Shown: positions 43,446-53,081 of the stretch, in pieces
Layout of the letters: each line of letters begins with the position of its first letter
Position numbering within the stretch: position 1 is the first letter of the stretch
Assembly: GCA_016861105.1 (NCBI GenBank)
Contig: BOKS01000014.1
Coordinates: 62,001-126,000, forward strand
Length of the DNA stretch: 64,000 bases
Origin: Betaproteobacteria bacterium
GTDB taxonomy: Bacteria; Pseudomonadota; Gammaproteobacteria; Burkholderiales; Casimicrobiaceae
Direction: 5' to 3'
Made by a program: the position numbers and the translations under genes
The notes under the pieces: model-generated
What the model was told of the DNA's origin: nothing
Seen by the model: the letters and a program-made list of their open reading frames with translations, nothing else
Database searches by the model: none

Positions 43446-43474
43446 GGCGTGCTTTCGTGGGGCGGGCCGGCGAC

Positions 43475-43933
43475 TCAGCGGCCCGGGCCGGCCGCGGCCG
43501 GCGGAGTGTCGCGGACGGCCGCCTCGAAGCGGCCCTCGCCGTGCTCGATCAGGTGGCGCACGAGGTCGCCGATCGACACCAGCCCGTGCACCGTCGGCCC
43601 GTCGATCACCAGCAGGTGGCGGTGGCGGTTGACGTGCATCAGCGACAGCGCGGCCTCCACCGTGGTGCCCGGCGACACGAAGCGCACGTCGCGCGTCATC
43701 ACCAGCGAGATCGGCGTGGTCGCGGCGTCGCGGCCCGCGTCGACGACGCGCACCAGCAGGTCGCGCTCGGTGAAGATCCCGCCGAAGAGCTCGTCCTCGG
43801 TCTTCACCAGCACCGCGCCGACGTGCTCGCGGGCCATCAGGTGCACGGCGTCGGCGACGCTCGCGCCCGCGTCGACCCAGACGATCCGGTCGCTCGCCTT
43901 GTTGCGGATGACGGCTTCGATCAGCGTCTTCAT
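43475..43933 (-). CDS. Tandem CBS-domain protein
   Basis: A 152-residue protein made of two CBS modules (VDAGASVADAVHLMAREHVG AVLV; VSPGTTVEAALSLMHVNRHR HLLVIDG; HGLVSIGDLVRHLI). CBS pairs bind adenine nucleotides or NAD(H) and act as energy sensors. It lies between nqrF and apbE with gaps of 8 and 29 bases, so is part of the NQR operon. It might tune pump activity or assembly to the nucleotide state; I know of no tested case in NQR, so this is inference. Confidence 0.85.
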   Translation of the reverse strand: MKTLIEAVIRNKASDRIVWVDAGASVADAVHLMAREHVGAVLVKTEDELFGGIFTERDLLVRVVDAGRDAATTPISLVMTRDVRFVSPGTTVEAALSLMHVNRHRHLLVIDGPTVHGLVSIGDLVRHLIEHGEGRFEAAVRDTPPAAAGPGR

Positions 43934-43941
43934 GGCACCTC

Positions 43942-45168
43942 CTAGCCGAAGTCGTCGAGCAGGATGTTCTCGCGGTCGACGCCGTACTCCGTCAGCAGCC
44001 GGATCACGGAGTCGTTCATCACCTTCGGGCCGCACAGGTAGTATTCGACCTCCTCCGGCGCCGGGTGGTTCTTGAGGAAGAGGTCGCGCAGCACGCCGTG
44101 CCGCACCAGGCCCACGGGACCGGTCCAGTTGTCCTCCGGGCGCGGCTCGGAGAGCACGAGGTGCCAGCTGAAGTTCGGGTGCTCGTCGGCCAGCCGGTCG
44201 AACTCCTCGACGTAGAACGCCTCGCGCAGGTTGCGCGCGGAGTACCAGAACGACACCTTGCGCGACGTCTTCAGCCGGTGGAACTGGTCGAAGATGTGCG
44301 AGCGCAGCGGCGCCATGCCCGCGCCCGCGCCGATCAGGCACATCTCGTTGCCGGTCTCGCGCGCGAAGAACTCGCCGTAGGGCCCGGCCACCGTGACCCG
44401 GTCGCCCGGCTTCAGGCCGAACAGCCACGAGCTCATCTTGCCCGGCGGGATGTCCTCGCGGTAGTCGGGCGGGAACACGACGCGGATCGTGAACAGCAGG
44501 ATGCCCTTCTCCAGCGGGTAGTTCGCCATCGAGTACGCGCGCTCCACCGGCTCGGTGACGACGGAGCGGAAGCGCCACAGGTCGAACTTGTCCCACTCCT
44601 CGCGGAACTCGGGCTCGATGGCGAAGTCGCGGTACGACAGCGCGTGCGGCGGGGCGGTGATCTGCACGTAGCCGCCGGCCCGGAACGGCACGTCCTCGCC
44701 CGGCGGCAGCGCGAGCTTGAGCTCCTTGATGAACGTCGCGACGTTGCGGTTCGACAGGACCTCGCACTCCCAGCGGCGGACCGAGAACACCTCCGAGGGC
44801 ACCTCGATCTTCATGTCGCCGCGCACCTTCACCTGGCAGGCGAGCCGCACGCCGCGCCGCGCCTCGCCGCGGCTCACGAACGCGGTCTCGGTCGGCAGGA
44901 TCTGGCCGCCGCCTTCGCGCACCGTCACCTCGCAGACGCCGCACGAGCCCTTGCCGCCGCAGGCGGAGGGGATGAAGATCCGGTGCTCGGCGAGGGCGCC
45001 GAGCAGCGTTCCGCCGGCCGCCACCCTGAGCGAGCGGTCGGGGTCCTCGTTGACCGTGATCGTGACGTCGCCGCTCGCGACGAGCCGGCGGCGCGCGACC
45101 ATCAGCACGCCCACCAGCAGCAGGACGACCGCCGTGAACATCAGCACGCCGGCGAGGATCGCGGTCAT
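43942..45168 (-). CDS. nqrF: Na+-NQR subunit F (NADH dehydrogenase)
   Basis: Entry subunit of the sodium-pumping NADH:quinone reductase: oxidises NADH with FAD and passes electrons to its [2Fe-2S] cluster. 408 residues: an N-terminal membrane helix ([20 protein letters not shown]), a ferredoxin domain with [14 protein letters not shown] plus a later Cys (RLACQVKV), then a ferredoxin-reductase domain with [13 protein letters not shown] (FAD), [18 protein letters not shown] and [13 protein letters not shown] (NAD). ATG overlaps the nqrE stop. Confidence 0.96.
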   Translation of the reverse strand: MTAILAGVLMFTAVVLLLVGVLMVARRRLVASGDVTITVNEDPDRSLRVAAGGTLLGALAEHRIFIPSACGGKGSCGVCEVTVREGGGQILPTETAFVSRGEARRGVRLACQVKVRGDMKIEVPSEVFSVRRWECEVLSNRNVATFIKELKLALPPGEDVPFRAGGYVQITAPPHALSYRDFAIEPEFREEWDKFDLWRFRSVVTEPVERAYSMANYPLEKGILLFTIRVVFPPDYREDIPPGKMSSWLFGLKPGDRVTVAGPYGEFFARETGNEMCLIGAGAGMAPLRSHIFDQFHRLKTSRKVSFWYSARNLREAFYVEEFDRLADEHPNFSWHLVLSEPRPEDNWTGPVGLVRHGVLRDLFLKNHPAPEEVEYYLCGPKVMNDSVIRLLTEYGVDRENILLDDFG

Positions 45169-45779
45169 AGCTGGATGCCGGAGAAGACCATGAACGCGAG
45201 CGACAGCAGGCCGGCGGTGATGAAGGCGATCCCGGTGCCGCGCAGCCCGCGGGGGATGTCGGAGTAGGCGAGCTTCTCGCGGACCGCCGCCATCGCGACG
45301 ATCGCCAGCGCGAAGCCGCCGCCGGAGCCCAGCCCGAAGACGACGCTCTCGGCGAACGTGTACTCGCGCTCCTGCATGAACAGCGACCCGGCGAGGATCA
45401 CGCAGTTCACCGCGATCAGCGGGAGGAAGACCCCCAGCGTGGCGTACAGCGCCGGCGCGAAGCGGTCGATCGTCATCTCGACCACCTGCACCGCGGCGGC
45501 GATGGTCCCGATGAACAGGATGAACGACAGGAACGCGAGGCTCACGCGCGCGAACGCCGGCGAGATCCACGCGAGCGCGCCCTCCGCGAGCAGGTAGCGC
45601 AGGATCAGGTTGTTGAGCGGGACCGTCAGCACCTGGACGAAAACGACGGCCGCGCCGAGGCCGATCGCGGTCTCCACCTTCTTCGAGCACGCCAGGAACG
45701 AGCAGATGCCGAGGAAGAACGCGAGCGCCATGTTCTCGACGAACACGGCCTTCACGAACAGGTTGAGGTAGTGCTCCAT
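45165..45779 (-). CDS. nqrE: Na+-NQR subunit E
   Basis: A 204-residue membrane subunit with six helices, [34 protein letters not shown] at the start and the typical [15 protein letters not shown]. The Cys in [14 protein letters not shown] contributes to the iron site shared with NqrD. The family is homologous to NqrD/RnfA. Together with NqrD it forms the half-channel pair of the pump. Confidence 0.96.
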   Translation of the reverse strand: MEHYLNLFVKAVFVENMALAFFLGICSFLACSKKVETAIGLGAAVVFVQVLTVPLNNLILRYLLAEGALAWISPAFARVSLAFLSFILFIGTIAAAVQVVEMTIDRFAPALYATLGVFLPLIAVNCVILAGSLFMQEREYTFAESVVFGLGSGGGFALAIVAMAAVREKLAYSDIPRGLRGTGIAFITAGLLSLAFMVFSGIQL

Positions 45780-45792
45780 GGCGCGGCGCCCT

Positions 45793-46440
45793 TCAGCCCT
45801 CCTTGTCCTGCAGCTCGGGCTTCCAGGTCTTCAGCGCCCAGATCAGCAGGCCGACCAGGAAGAACGCCGACGGCGCGATGAGCATCAGCCCGTTGGGCTC
45901 GTACCAGCCGCCGCCGGCGGCCAGCGGCAGCACGTCGAAGCCGAGCACGCGCCCCGCGCCGAACAGCTCGCGCGCCAGCGCCACGAGCACCAGCACGACG
46001 GTGTAGCCGAGCGCGTTGCCCAGGCCGTCGAGCACCGACGGCCACGGCGGGTTCTGCATGGCGAAGCCCTCGGCGCGGCCCATCACGATGCAGTTTGTGA
46101 TGATCAGGCCCACGAAGACGGAGAGCTCGAGCGACAGCTCGTACAGGTAGGCCTTCAGCACCTGGTCGACGACGATCACCAGCGACGCGATGATCGTCAG
46201 CTGCACGATGATGCGGATGCTGCCCGGCGTGTAGTTGCGCACCAGCGACACCGCGAGGTTCGCCAGCACCAGCACGAACACGACGCAGGCGCACATCACC
46301 AGCGCCTTGTCGAGCCGCGTGGTCACGGCCAGCGCCGAGCAGACGCCGAGCATCTGGATGCCGATCGGGTTGTCGATCAGGATCGGGCGCGTCAGCGTCG
46401 CGCGCTCCTGCGGGCCGAGCAGCGGGGCGGCGGTCGTCAT
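45793..46440 (-). CDS. nqrD: Na+-NQR subunit D
   Basis: A 215-residue integral membrane subunit: [20 protein letters not shown] near the start (with the Cys that binds iron at the NqrD/E interface), [20 protein letters not shown] and [20 protein letters not shown]. Six helices expected, inverted relative to NqrE. Its start overlaps the nqrC stop. Confidence 0.96.
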   Translation of the reverse strand: MTTAAPLLGPQERATLTRPILIDNPIGIQMLGVCSALAVTTRLDKALVMCACVVFVLVLANLAVSLVRNYTPGSIRIIVQLTIIASLVIVVDQVLKAYLYELSLELSVFVGLIITNCIVMGRAEGFAMQNPPWPSVLDGLGNALGYTVVLVLVALARELFGAGRVLGFDVLPLAAGGGWYEPNGLMLIAPSAFFLVGLLIWALKTWKPELQDKEG

Positions 46441-47225
46441 GCGGCAGCCTTCCGGAAGCGTTCGAGGAACGGGGCGTAGCCGTCCTTGCCCAGCCAGAAT
46501 CCGATGAGCCGCGACACCCCGTTGCTGGTGATCGTCGCGCCGGACAGGCCGTCGACGCGGTGCGGATCCTGCGCGGGCGGCCCGGCGGCCCCCTTGATCA
46601 CGCGCAGCTGCGGCTCCCACGCGGCGTCGTAGACCTTGCGGCCCTGCCACAGCGCCTGCCAGCGCGGATTGCCGATCTCGCCGCCGAGTCCGGGCGTCTC
46701 CTTCTGCTCGTGGAAGGTGAGCCCGCGCACCGTGTTGCCGTCGCGGTCGAGCGCGACGAAGCCGGCCATCAGACCCCACATGCCGGCGCCCTCGACGGGC
46801 AGCACGACCTGCACCGGTCCCGACGGTCCCTTCACGTAGTAGACCAGGCCGACGATCGGCAGCCGCGTGACGCCGGCGTCGTTCGCCGGCGCGGGGCGCG
46901 ACATGCCCGGATCGTTGCGGGCGCGGCGCTGGTCGTAGCTGCGCGGGTCGAGCCCCGTCGCCTGCGCCGGCGCGCCGGTGGCGAGGTCGATCAGCGCCGG
47001 CTCGACCGCGCTCTCGAACCGCCGCATGAGCTCGGCGTCCGACAGGCGCTCGTCGGGCGCGACGATGCCCGCCGCGAGCAGCACGTTCTTGTGGCGGTAC
47101 AGCCGCGCGTTCTCGGCCTGCCGGTCCGCGAGACCCACGGCCGCGACCGAGACCACGAGCGCGCACACGACACAGACGGCGGTCGCGAACAGGACGACGT
47201 AGCGCGGCGACTCAAGCCTTGGCAC
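46437..47225 (-). CDS. nqrC: Na+-NQR subunit C (covalent FMN)
   Basis: A 262-residue subunit with one N-terminal helix ([20 protein letters not shown]) and a periplasmic FMN domain. The flavinylation motif [13 protein letters not shown] is intact, so FMN should be attached by ApbE to Thr231. [20 protein letters not shown] and [14 protein letters not shown] are typical of the domain. It overlaps nqrB by 14 bases. Confidence 0.96.
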   Translation of the reverse strand: MPRLESPRYVVLFATAVCVVCALVVSVAAVGLADRQAENARLYRHKNVLLAAGIVAPDERLSDAELMRRFESAVEPALIDLATGAPAQATGLDPRSYDQRRARNDPGMSRPAPANDAGVTRLPIVGLVYYVKGPSGPVQVVLPVEGAGMWGLMAGFVALDRDGNTVRGLTFHEQKETPGLGGEIGNPRWQALWQGRKVYDAAWEPQLRVIKGAAGPPAQDPHRVDGLSGATITSNGVSRLIGFWLGKDGYAPFLERFRKAAA

Positions 47226-48444
47226 GGCGCCTCGCCCTCGCGCGGATGTTGCGGCGGACCATCGCGTAGTCGATGATCGGCGCCACGACGTTCATGAACA
47301 GGATCACCAGCATCGCCGACTCGGGATAGGCCGGGTTCACGACGCGGATGAGCACGATCATCGCGCCGATGCCGGCGCCGTAGATCCAGCGTCCGCGATC
47401 GGTGAACGGGGCGGTCACCGGATCGGTGGCCATGAACGCGACGGCGAACGCCCAGCCGCCGGCGACCATGTGCCACCAGAACGGCACCGCGTAGTACGGA
47501 TTCGAGGCCGGGCCCACGGCGTTGAACAGGCTCGCCATGGCGATCGTGCCGAGCGCGCAGCCGGCCATGATCCGCCACGAGCCGACCCCCGTGGCGACGA
47601 GGATCGCGGCGCCGACGAGGCAGGCGAGCGCCGAGGTCTCGCCCATCGACCCCGGCTCGACGCCGAGGAACGCGCGCCAGAAGTCGTGGCCTTGCGCGGC
47701 GAACGCACCCTCCATGTGGCGCCACTCCGCCAGCAGCGTCGCGCCCGAGTAGCCGTCGACGGTGAACCCCGGCAGCGCCGCGGTCCAGACCACGTCGCCC
47801 GAGAGGAAGGCCGGGTAGGCGAAGAACAGGAACGCGCGCGCGGCCAGCGCGGGGTTCACGAAGTTCATGCCGGTGCCGCCGAACAGCTCCTTGGCGAAGA
47901 CCACGCCGAAGCTGATGCCGAGCGCGACCATCCACAGCGGCGTCGTCGGCGGGAGGATCAGCGGGAAGAGCATCCCGGTGACGAAGAAGCCCTCGTTGAC
48001 CTCGACGCGCCGCACGATCGCGAAGCCGACCTCCCACGCGAGCCCGACGACCATCGTGACCACGTACATCGGCACGAAGTACATCGCGCCGTGCACGACG
48101 TTGGCGAGCAGCGAGTCGGGCGAGTAGCCGGTGCCCAGCCAGCGGATCACCGCGTGCCGCCAGCCGGGCAGCTCGCCGACCCGCGCCGGGTCGAGGGCGA
48201 GGTTCGCCTGGTAGCCCGTGTTCCACAGCGCCATCAGCACGCAGGGGATCGTCGCGATGACGACGATCATCATCATGCGCTTGAGGTCGAGCGCGTCGCG
48301 CACGTGCGCGCCGCCCCGCGTGCGCGTGCCGGGCGCGTAGAAGAACGTGTCGGCAGCCTCCCACAGCGGGTAGAGCTTGTGCAGGCGGCCGCCCTTCTCG
48401 AAGTGGCGCCCCAGCCCGTCCAGCGTCGTGCGCAGGTCCTTCAC
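47212..48444 (-). CDS. nqrB: Na+-NQR subunit B (covalent FMN, sodium channel)
   Basis: Largest membrane subunit, 410 residues and about ten helices; carries covalent FMN and riboflavin and forms the sodium path. The motif DGYSGAT ends at Thr236, the same residue number as the FMN-bearing threonine in the Vibrio cholerae protein as I recall it. VNEGFFVTGMLFPLILPPTT and FAKELFGGTGMNFVNPALAA are conserved. GTG start; ATG is absent. It overlaps the end of nqrA by four bases. Confidence 0.96.
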   Translation of the reverse strand: MKDLRTTLDGLGRHFEKGGRLHKLYPLWEAADTFFYAPGTRTRGGAHVRDALDLKRMMMIVVIATIPCVLMALWNTGYQANLALDPARVGELPGWRHAVIRWLGTGYSPDSLLANVVHGAMYFVPMYVVTMVVGLAWEVGFAIVRRVEVNEGFFVTGMLFPLILPPTTPLWMVALGISFGVVFAKELFGGTGMNFVNPALAARAFLFFAYPAFLSGDVVWTAALPGFTVDGYSGATLLAEWRHMEGAFAAQGHDFWRAFLGVEPGSMGETSALACLVGAAILVATGVGSWRIMAGCALGTIAMASLFNAVGPASNPYYAVPFWWHMVAGGWAFAVAFMATDPVTAPFTDRGRWIYGAGIGAMIVLIRVVNPAYPESAMLVILFMNVVAPIIDYAMVRRNIRARARRRAKA

Positions 48445-49826
48445 TCGTGCGCCTCCGCGCTCTCCTTCGCGAGCCGCTCCAGCATCTCGCGCAGCAGCGG
48501 CCCCCACTCGGTCTTGCCCGGATCGACGAAGGTCGCGAGCGCCACGTCCTCCTCGTCGAGCTCGAGCACGCCGAGCGCCTCGGCGCGCTCGACGTCCTTC
48601 GACGCGAGCGAGCGCAGCAGGAACGTCGGCAGCACGTCGAAGGGCATCACGCGCTCGTAGCTGCCGATCGGCACCATCGCGCGCGCGCCGCCGTTGGTCG
48701 TCGTCGTCAGCGCCAGCGGCGCGCGGCGCAGCCGGCCGAGGACGACGTTCCAGACCGAGTACTTGTCGCGGCCGGGCGTGATCCAGCCGAAGGCCTCGCG
48801 CGTCGTCGCCTCGGGCACGACGGCGACCTGCTGGTGGTAGCGCCCGAGGAAGCCCGTCGTCTCGCCCATCGCGGTGCGCCCGCCGAGCACCGACCCGGAC
48901 ACGACGCGCTGCGGTCCCGGCGCGGTCTCTCCCGCGCAGAGCTCGTCCAGCGATGCGCCCAGCCGGGTGCGCAGCAGGCGCGGACGCGCGGCCCCCGGCC
49001 CGGCGAGCGACACCACGCGCTCCACGTCGAGCCGGCCGCTGCGGAACAGTTCGCCGATCGCGACCACGTCTTGGTAGCCGGCGTGCCACGCGCGGCGCGA
49101 CGCGTCGACCGGCGCGATGCGGTGGATGTGCAGGCCGGCCGTGCCGGCCGGGTGCGGGCCGGCGAACCGGTGCAGCCGCACGCGCGGCTCGCCGGGCAGG
49201 TCGAGGGCGAGGCCGGGGGCGGTGCACACGTGCACCGGGCCGTCGGTCAGCTTCGCGAGCGCGGCCACGCCGGCGGCGAACGCCTGCTGGCGCCCGTCGA
49301 GGACGGCGGCCACGTCGGGGGCGTGCGGATGGGTGTCGATCGCGGTCACGAACAGCGCGTGCGGCGCCGACGCGGGCGAGGGCACGCGCGAGAACGGCCG
49401 CTCGCGCAGCGCGGTCCACAGGCCGGACTCGGTGAGCAGCGCGACGACAGTCGCGCGATCGAGCGCCGCGGGTGGCTTGCCGGTGTACGCGGCGAAGCGG
49501 GGCGCGCCGTCCGCGGCCTCGGCAGCGGCGTCCACGCGCAGCGCGAGCGACGCGAAGGCGCGACGCTCGCCGCGGTGGATCGCCTCGACGACGCCGGCGG
49601 CGGGCGCGGTCCAGCGCACGCCCGGCGTCTTGCGGTCCTCGTAGAGCGGCTGGCCGAGCGCCACGCGCTCGCCGGGCGCGACGAGGAACGCGGGACGCAG
49701 GCCGACGGCGTCGGCGCCGAGCAGCGCGACGCGCTGCACCGGGCGCGCCGGTTCGATGCGTTGCGCGGGTGCTCCCGCCAGCGGCAGGTCCAGTCCCTTG
49801 CGAATCCGATGCAGCGTCGCGTCCAC
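48441..49826 (-). CDS. nqrA: Na+-NQR subunit A
   Basis: First gene of the operon, encoding the 461-residue peripheral subunit involved in quinone interaction. It starts HRIRKGLDLPLAGAPAQRIE and has FLVAPGERVALGQPLYEDRK, HPHAPDVAAVLDGRQQAFAA and GWITPGRDKYSVWNVVLGRL, all typical. GTG start. An FNR-like box lies 105 bp upstream in the gap before the malic enzyme gene, where the operon promoter must be. Confidence 0.95.
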   Translation of the reverse strand: MDATLHRIRKGLDLPLAGAPAQRIEPARPVQRVALLGADAVGLRPAFLVAPGERVALGQPLYEDRKTPGVRWTAPAAGVVEAIHRGERRAFASLALRVDAAAEAADGAPRFAAYTGKPPAALDRATVVALLTESGLWTALRERPFSRVPSPASAPHALFVTAIDTHPHAPDVAAVLDGRQQAFAAGVAALAKLTDGPVHVCTAPGLALDLPGEPRVRLHRFAGPHPAGTAGLHIHRIAPVDASRRAWHAGYQDVVAIGELFRSGRLDVERVVSLAGPGAARPRLLRTRLGASLDELCAGETAPGPQRVVSGSVLGGRTAMGETTGFLGRYHQQVAVVPEATTREAFGWITPGRDKYSVWNVVLGRLRRAPLALTTTTNGGARAMVPIGSYERVMPFDVLPTFLLRSLASKDVERAEALGVLELDEEDVALATFVDPGKTEWGPLLREMLERLAKESAEAHE

Positions 49827-49930
49827 GTCGTCTGCAGGGCGCGGCGCGCAGGCCGCACGCTCCTCCTCGTGCCGCGCGCGGAGGGACCGCGCGCAGGGCG
49901 AAAGCCTAGGGGCGCATCGCGGCTGCCGAA

Positions 49931-49944
49931 TTGACCGTCGTCAA
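49931..49944. promoter_or_regulatory. FNR/Anr-like box upstream of nqrA
   Basis: TTGACCGTCGTCAA, a perfect TTGAC-N4-GTCAA palindrome like the one at 39039. It lies 105 bp upstream of the nqrA GTG and 26 bp beyond the end of the malic enzyme gene, so it most likely serves the nqr operon. Confidence 0.5.
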
Positions 49945-49969
49945 CGAGGCTGCCTCGACGCGGATGTCC

Positions 49970-51640
49970 TCACGCATAGACCGGATAGCGCGGGTCGTAC
50001 ATCAGGCCTTCCACGTACGCGAGCAGGTCGCGCGGCCGCTCGATGCGTGCGAGGCCGCCGGCGAACGCGATCTCGGCGACCGCTGCCGCGATCTGCGCCG
50101 ACACGTGGCGCACGGCGGACAGCGGCGGGTAGAGGCTGCCCTGCGCGAGGTCGCTCTCGCCCACGGTCGTCGCGAGCGTGCGTGCCGCGGCCATGAACAT
50201 CGCGTCGGTCGCCCGGGTCGCCTGCGACGCGAGGAGGCCGAGCCCCACGCCGGGGAAGATGTACGAGTTGTTGCCCTGCCGCGGCACGAAGTGGCGGCCG
50301 CGCACGCTCGCCGCGGGGAACGGGCTGCCCGACGCGAACAGCGCGCGCCCGTCGCTCCACTCGTAGGCCTGCTGCGCCGTGCACTCGGAGCGCGACGTCG
50401 GGTTGGACAGCGCGAAGACGATCGGCCGCTCGTTGTGCGCCGCCATCGCGCGCACGACGTCCTCGGTGAACGTGTTGGGCGTCGCCGACACGCCGATGAT
50501 CGCGGTGGGCTCGAGCGCCTTCACGGCGGACAGGAAGTCCGGCACCGGCGCGTGGGCGTGCGCATAGGGCTTCTTGTGATGCGCGAGATCGCCGCGGCCG
50601 GCGACGACCAGTCCCTTCGAGTCGACCAGCCAGCAGCGGCCGCGCGCCTGAGCCTCCGCCATGCCGTCGTCGACCATCGCCTGGACCAGCAGGTCGGAGA
50701 TGCCGGTCGCCGCCTCCCCAGCACCCAGGCACATGAACGTCTGCTCGCGCATCGGCCTGCCGGTGACGCGCAGGGCCGAGAAGATGCCCGCCACGGTGAC
50801 GGCGGCGGTGCCCTGGATGTCGTCGTTGAAGCAGCAGATCTCGTCGCGCCACTTCGCCAGCAGGCGGAACGCGTTGTGGTTCGCGAAGTCCTCGAACTGC
50901 ACCACCACCCCGGGAAACACCTCCTGCGTCGCGTCGAGGAACTCGTCGACCAGCGCGTCGTACTCCTCGCCGGTCGCGCGGGGCCGGGCGAGGCCGAGGT
51001 AGAGCGGATCGGAGAGGAACCTGGGGTTGTTGGTGCCGACGTCCAGCACGACGGGCAGGCACTTGCCGGGATCGATGCCGGCGCACGCCGTGTACAGCGC
51101 GAGCTTGCCGATCGGGATGCCCATGCCGCTCGCGCCGAGGTCGCCCAGCCCCAGGATGCGCTCGCCGTCGGTGACGACGATCATCGCGACCTCGTGCTGC
51201 GGCCAGTTGCGCAGGATCTGCCCGACGTGTCCGCGGTCGTCGAGCGACAGGTACATGCCGCGCGGGCGCCGGAAGATGTGCCCGAACTCCTGGCAGGCGA
51301 GCCCGACCGTCGGCGTGTAGACGATCGGCATCATCTCGTCGGGGTAGTCCGTCAGCACGCGGAAGAACAGCGCTTCGTTGCGGTCGTGCAGCGACTCCAG
51401 CATGATGTACTTCGCGAGCGGGGTCTGCAGCCGGTGGAAGTTCTCGAGCACGCGCGCGACCTGGTCCTCCTGCGTCAGCACGTGCGCGGGCAGCAGGCCG
51501 CGCAGGCCGAGCGCGTCGCGCTCGGCGAGCGTGAACGCCGTGCCCTTGTTGAGCGTCGGCTCGCGCAGCAGCGCGACGCCGCGCGGGAACCACGACGGGA
51601 TCGGCTGGTGCGGATGCGGCGTGGGGTGCGGATGGCTCAT
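49970..51640 (-). CDS. NAD-dependent malic enzyme
   Basis: Oxidatively decarboxylates malate to pyruvate (or, in reverse, carboxylates pyruvate). The 556-residue protein has the N-terminal malic domain (IVYTPTVGLACQEFGHIFRR, RILGLGDLGASGMGIPIGKL, the metal-site FEDFANHNAFRLL and FNDDIQGTAAVTVAGI) and the NAD-binding domain (FMCLGAGEAATGISDLL, IIGVSATPNTFTEDVVRAMA, FALSNPTSRSECTAQQAYEW). Length and motifs fit the SfcA/MaeA type. AGGAG precedes the ATG. It is the last gene of a minus-strand run beginning with the NfnAB-like gene, next to pyruvate:ferredoxin oxidoreductase. Confidence 0.94.
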   Translation of the reverse strand: MSHPHPTPHPHQPIPSWFPRGVALLREPTLNKGTAFTLAERDALGLRGLLPAHVLTQEDQVARVLENFHRLQTPLAKYIMLESLHDRNEALFFRVLTDYPDEMMPIVYTPTVGLACQEFGHIFRRPRGMYLSLDDRGHVGQILRNWPQHEVAMIVVTDGERILGLGDLGASGMGIPIGKLALYTACAGIDPGKCLPVVLDVGTNNPRFLSDPLYLGLARPRATGEEYDALVDEFLDATQEVFPGVVVQFEDFANHNAFRLLAKWRDEICCFNDDIQGTAAVTVAGIFSALRVTGRPMREQTFMCLGAGEAATGISDLLVQAMVDDGMAEAQARGRCWLVDSKGLVVAGRGDLAHHKKPYAHAHAPVPDFLSAVKALEPTAIIGVSATPNTFTEDVVRAMAAHNERPIVFALSNPTSRSECTAQQAYEWSDGRALFASGSPFPAASVRGRHFVPRQGNNSYIFPGVGLGLLASQATRATDAMFMAAARTLATTVGESDLAQGSLYPPLSAVRHVSAQIAAAVAEIAFAGGLARIERPRDLLAYVEGLMYDPRYPVYA

Positions 51641-51768
51641 GGACGTCGACTCCTGTTGGCCGCGCGCATCGCGGCGCGGGTCCCGCAGGCGGGCGCGCGG
51701 CGGCGCGGAGGCGCCCGCGACCCCGGGCGCGGCGCGCCGCCGCCGGCCGGCGGCGGACGGGGCGGGCG

Positions 51769-52014
51769 CTAGGCGTGCAACGCCTGGTACTTGGCGAGCA
51801 GCTGCTCCTTCGACTCCGCGTGCGCCGGGTCGGGGACGATGCAGTCCGCCGGGCACACGCCGACGCACTGCGGATCGTCGTGCGCGCCCACGCATTCGGT
51901 GCACTTGGCCGGGTCGATCGTGTAGATCGGCGAGCCGGCCGCGATCGCGTTGTTGGGGCACGGCTCCACGCACGCGTCGCATGCGGTGCAGTCGTCGGTG
52001 ATCATCAGTGCCAT
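51769..52014 (-). CDS. 2[4Fe-4S] ferredoxin
   Basis: An 81-residue ferredoxin: DDCTACDACVEPCPNNAI binds one cluster; the second motif CTECVGAHDDPQCVGVCPAD has the longer insert of the YfhL/Allochromatium-type ferredoxins, which have unusually low reduction potentials. The C-terminal helix ESKEQLLAKYQALHA is also typical. Placed beside PFOR and the NfnAB-like fusion, it is the likely electron carrier between them. Confidence 0.93.
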   Translation of the reverse strand: MALMITDDCTACDACVEPCPNNAIAAGSPIYTIDPAKCTECVGAHDDPQCVGVCPADCIVPDPAHAESKEQLLAKYQALHA

Positions 52015-52073
52015 GGTTCGCTCCTGTTGGCGTCGGGGGTCGGCGGCGGTCGCCCGCGGCACGCCCTCCGGGG

Positions 52074-53081
52074 TCAGAGATGCTCGCTCGTGTAGGACTT
52101 GAGCGCCTTCATGTAGTTGGCGCGCTCGAACGCGTCGGGGTCCGGGCAGGCGTGCTGCGACAGCGAGCCCTTGAGCTGCGTCACGGACTCGTACTCGCGC
52201 GCGGCCATCCACGCCTCGACGCCGCGCACGAGCGTGGCGACGTGCTGCGGGCCCCGCTTGAGCAGGCTGCTCGCGATCATCACGCAGTCGGCGCCGGCCA
52301 GCAGCAGCTTCAGCACGTCGTCGGGCGTGTGCGCGCCGCCGGTGGCCGCGAGGCTCGCGTCGACGTGCCCGTGCAGGATCGCGATCCAGCGCAGCGCCAG
52401 GCGCAGCTCGTCGGAGGTCGAGAGCACGAGGTGCGGCGCGACCTCCAGCTCCTCGAGCATGATGTCGGGCTGGACGAAGCGGTTGAACAGCACCAGCCCG
52501 TTCGCGCCCGCCGCAACGAGGCGCATCGCCATGCTGGTCATCGCGCTGAAGTACGGCGCCACCTTCACGGCGACCGGCACGCTCGTGGCCGCGCGCACCG
52601 ACGCGACGAGGTCGAGGTAGCGCTGCTCGACGGCGCTCGACGTGTCGGCCGGGTCGGCCGCGAGGAAGTAGACGTTGAGCTCGATGGCCTGCGCGCCGGC
52701 GTCCTCGAACTGCTTCGCCATCCGCGTCCAGCCGCCCGGCGTGTGGCCGTTCAGGCTCGCGATGACGGGGACCGACAGCGCCTTGCGGGCCTCGCCGATG
52801 AGCTTCAAATAGCGGGCGACGCCCGTCTCCTGCGCCTGCACCTCGGGGAAGAACCCGCGCGCCTCCGGCGACAGCTCCGCGCCGTAGAGCATCAGGTCGT
52901 GCGTGGCCATCTCCTCGTGCTCGATCTGCTCCTCGAACAGCGACGGGAGCACGACCGCCGCCACGCCGGCGTCCTGCAGGCGCCTGAGGCCGTCGATCGA
53001 GCCGGTCATCGGCGAGGCCGACGCGACGACCGGGTTGGCCAGCGGGAGGCCGAGGTAGCGGCTCGCGAGATCGACGCTCAT
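52074..53081 (-). CDS. Dihydroorotate dehydrogenase-like flavoprotein
   Basis: A 335-residue TIM-barrel protein similar to class 1 DHODs: LASRYLGLPLANPVVASASP, VIASLNGHTPGGWTRMAKQF, AIELNVYFLAADPADTSSAV and VAVKVAPYFSAMTSMAMRLV (FMN-binding Lys), LAATGGAHTPDDVLKLLLAG. Proteins of this branch are often encoded next to pyruvate:ferredoxin oxidoreductase, as here (start overlaps the nifJ stop), and are probably not pyrimidine enzymes. Its true substrate is unknown. Confidence 0.85.
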   Translation of the reverse strand: MSVDLASRYLGLPLANPVVASASPMTGSIDGLRRLQDAGVAAVVLPSLFEEQIEHEEMATHDLMLYGAELSPEARGFFPEVQAQETGVARYLKLIGEARKALSVPVIASLNGHTPGGWTRMAKQFEDAGAQAIELNVYFLAADPADTSSAVEQRYLDLVASVRAATSVPVAVKVAPYFSAMTSMAMRLVAAGANGLVLFNRFVQPDIMLEELEVAPHLVLSTSDELRLALRWIAILHGHVDASLAATGGAHTPDDVLKLLLAGADCVMIASSLLKRGPQHVATLVRGVEAWMAAREYESVTQLKGSLSQHACPDPDAFERANYMKALKSYTSEHL

